Below are positions 6,273-6,871 of a stretch of DNA of 6,871 nt, piece after piece. The DNA is taken from the NCBI GenBank assembly GCA_945906715.1, contig CAMDRK010000136.1, forward strand, positions 1-6,871, given 5' to 3'. The notes beneath the pieces are model-generated. The model worked only from the letters and a program-made list of their open reading frames with translations, made no database searches and was not told where the DNA came from. Each line of letters begins with the position of its first letter. Positions within the stretch are counted from its first letter, which is position 1. A program made the translations under genes and the position numbers. This DNA comes from Nitrospira lenta. GTDB taxonomy: Bacteria > Nitrospirota > Nitrospiria > Nitrospirales > Nitrospiraceae.

Positions 6273-6338
6273 AAGTTCGAGGTTCGAAGTTCGAGGTATT
6301 CGGAACTTCGAACCCAGAACTTCGAACCTCGAACTTTC
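6273..6338. repeat. Heptamer-built inverted repeat between convergent genes, possible bidirectional terminator
   Basis: From 6276 the segment reads as nine 7-bp units: TTCGAGG, TTCGAAG and TTCGAGG, a centre of TATTCGG, then AACTTCG, AACCCAG, AACTTCG, AACCTCG and AACTTTC. The outer arms are perfectly complementary over 20 bp (6273-6292 against 6317-6336), and the 24-nt centre contains another partner unit. It lies 22 nt after the alr stop and 27 nt from the stop of the convergent porin-like gene. It would fold strongly in transcripts from either strand. No long T-run follows on either side, so factor-independent termination is only suggested. The rest of 6251-6365 shows nothing else. Confidence 0.85.
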
Positions 6339-6365
6339 ATCCGCCCCGCGCATCTCGCCTATCCG

Positions 6366-6871
6366 TTAATACACCATTCGAATCGTCGCACTACCCAAAT
6401 ACAACGTGGTCCTATAGATCCCATCGACGGTCGGGATGCGATTGCCCTGGACCGTACGATCCTCGTAGAGCCCCGCTTGAAACGCAAGGTCGAGTCCGAT
6501 CGCTTTGGGTTTCAGCGAGCCTAGACCGATATCTCCACAACGCATCAGCCCCAGAAACGATCCCTGCTCCTTGCACAACAATCCGAGCCCTCCCCCCACA
6601 ACGTGAAGATCCGAAGAAGGGATTCCTGGATCATAGGTTACATCAGGCATTTGATTTTGCTGGTTGGTATAACCGCCCCTCAGCGCCATCTCCCAGTTCG
6701 GAAACGATTCAAGCGCCAACCACTTGTATTCGGTTCCCAACATCACGGCGTAGGTGCTCCGCCAGTTCTGCGGCTGTGCGATCGTCATCCCATTCCCCAA
6801 GGTCACATCGAGATTCCGAACAGACTTCCATCCCACATAATCGACGTCCATCTCCAATTTCCATTCCCGTT
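6366..6871 (-). CDS. FadL/OmpP1-like outer membrane protein, C-terminal part
   Basis: The frame ends with TAA at 6368-6366 and runs off the right edge, leaving 167 residues with no start. Alternating polar and hydrophobic strands with aromatic residues fit an outer membrane beta-barrel: REWKLEMDVDYVGWKSV, then WRSTYAVMLGTEYKW, WEMALRGGYTNQ, and the final TIRMVY with a terminal aromatic residue. The succession of a sodium/WS-like strand, the WR.TYA.. LG.EY motif and a GGGLG turn resembles the C-terminal half of FadL/TodX/OmpP1 proteins. These proteins pass hydrophobic compounds such as fatty acids or aromatics across the outer membrane. C105 (in KEQGSF's upstream LLCKE) and the nearby MRCGD may form a loop disulfide. 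The substrate is unknown. It points towards alr and is not part of the rightward operon. Confidence 0.68.
   Translation of the reverse strand, partial: REWKLEMDVDYVGWKSVRNLDVTLGNGMTIAQPQNWRSTYAVMLGTEYKWLALESFPNWEMALRGGYTNQQNQMPDVTYDPGIPSSDLHVVGGGLGLLCKEQGSFLGLMRCGDIGLGSLKPKAIGLDLAFQAGLYEDRTVQGNRIPTVDGIYRTTLYLGSATIRMVY

Overview
The window looks like a piece of a bacterial chromosome of moderately high GC. My best guess is a Nitrospira-type bacterium (Nitrospirota). This rests on the short EF-Ts, the FadL-like porin and the small heptamer-built intergenic palindromes. It is pattern recognition and no search was run. Nothing points to a phage, plasmid or integrated island: no transposase, integrase, tRNA, rRNA or CRISPR array is visible.

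Layout. Bases 1-2117 hold three genes on the minus strand, read right to left. They are a small thioredoxin/glutaredoxin-like protein (GTG start at 2117), a 52-residue protein with two CxxC pairs (start 1836), and the N-terminal 526 residues of an AddB/RecC-like recombination nuclease-helicase subunit (start 1580, continuing past the left edge). Bases 2118-2387 separate this leftward group from the rightward operon. This stretch carries a probable minus-strand promoter, a 14-bp perfect palindrome and a chain of small hairpins just before rpsB.

The rightward operon is rpsB (ribosomal protein S2), tsf (EF-Ts), pyrH (UMP kinase) and frr (ribosome recycling factor), followed by alr (alanine racemase). 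tsf/pyrH and frr/alr overlap by 4 nt (ATGA and GTGA), so the group is probably co-transcribed and partly translationally coupled. It joins ribosome assembly, elongation, recycling, pyrimidine nucleotide supply and D-alanine supply for peptidoglycan. alr is split by an apparent single-base deletion near 5780-5782, with homology continuing in the next frame to 6250.

Bases 6251-6365 lie between the convergent alr and a minus-strand FadL/OmpP1-like outer membrane protein, of which only the last 167 residues are present. This gap is largely filled by a long inverted repeat.

The main unexplained signal is a pair of intergenic palindromes (1591-1667 and 6276-6338). They share no sequence, but both are built from degenerate 7-bp units that run forward and then inverted. 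I do not see a clear new defence or metabolic system. The heptamer palindromes, a possible RNA switch in the rpsB leader, the alr frameshift and the 52-residue CxxC protein are the points worth a second look.
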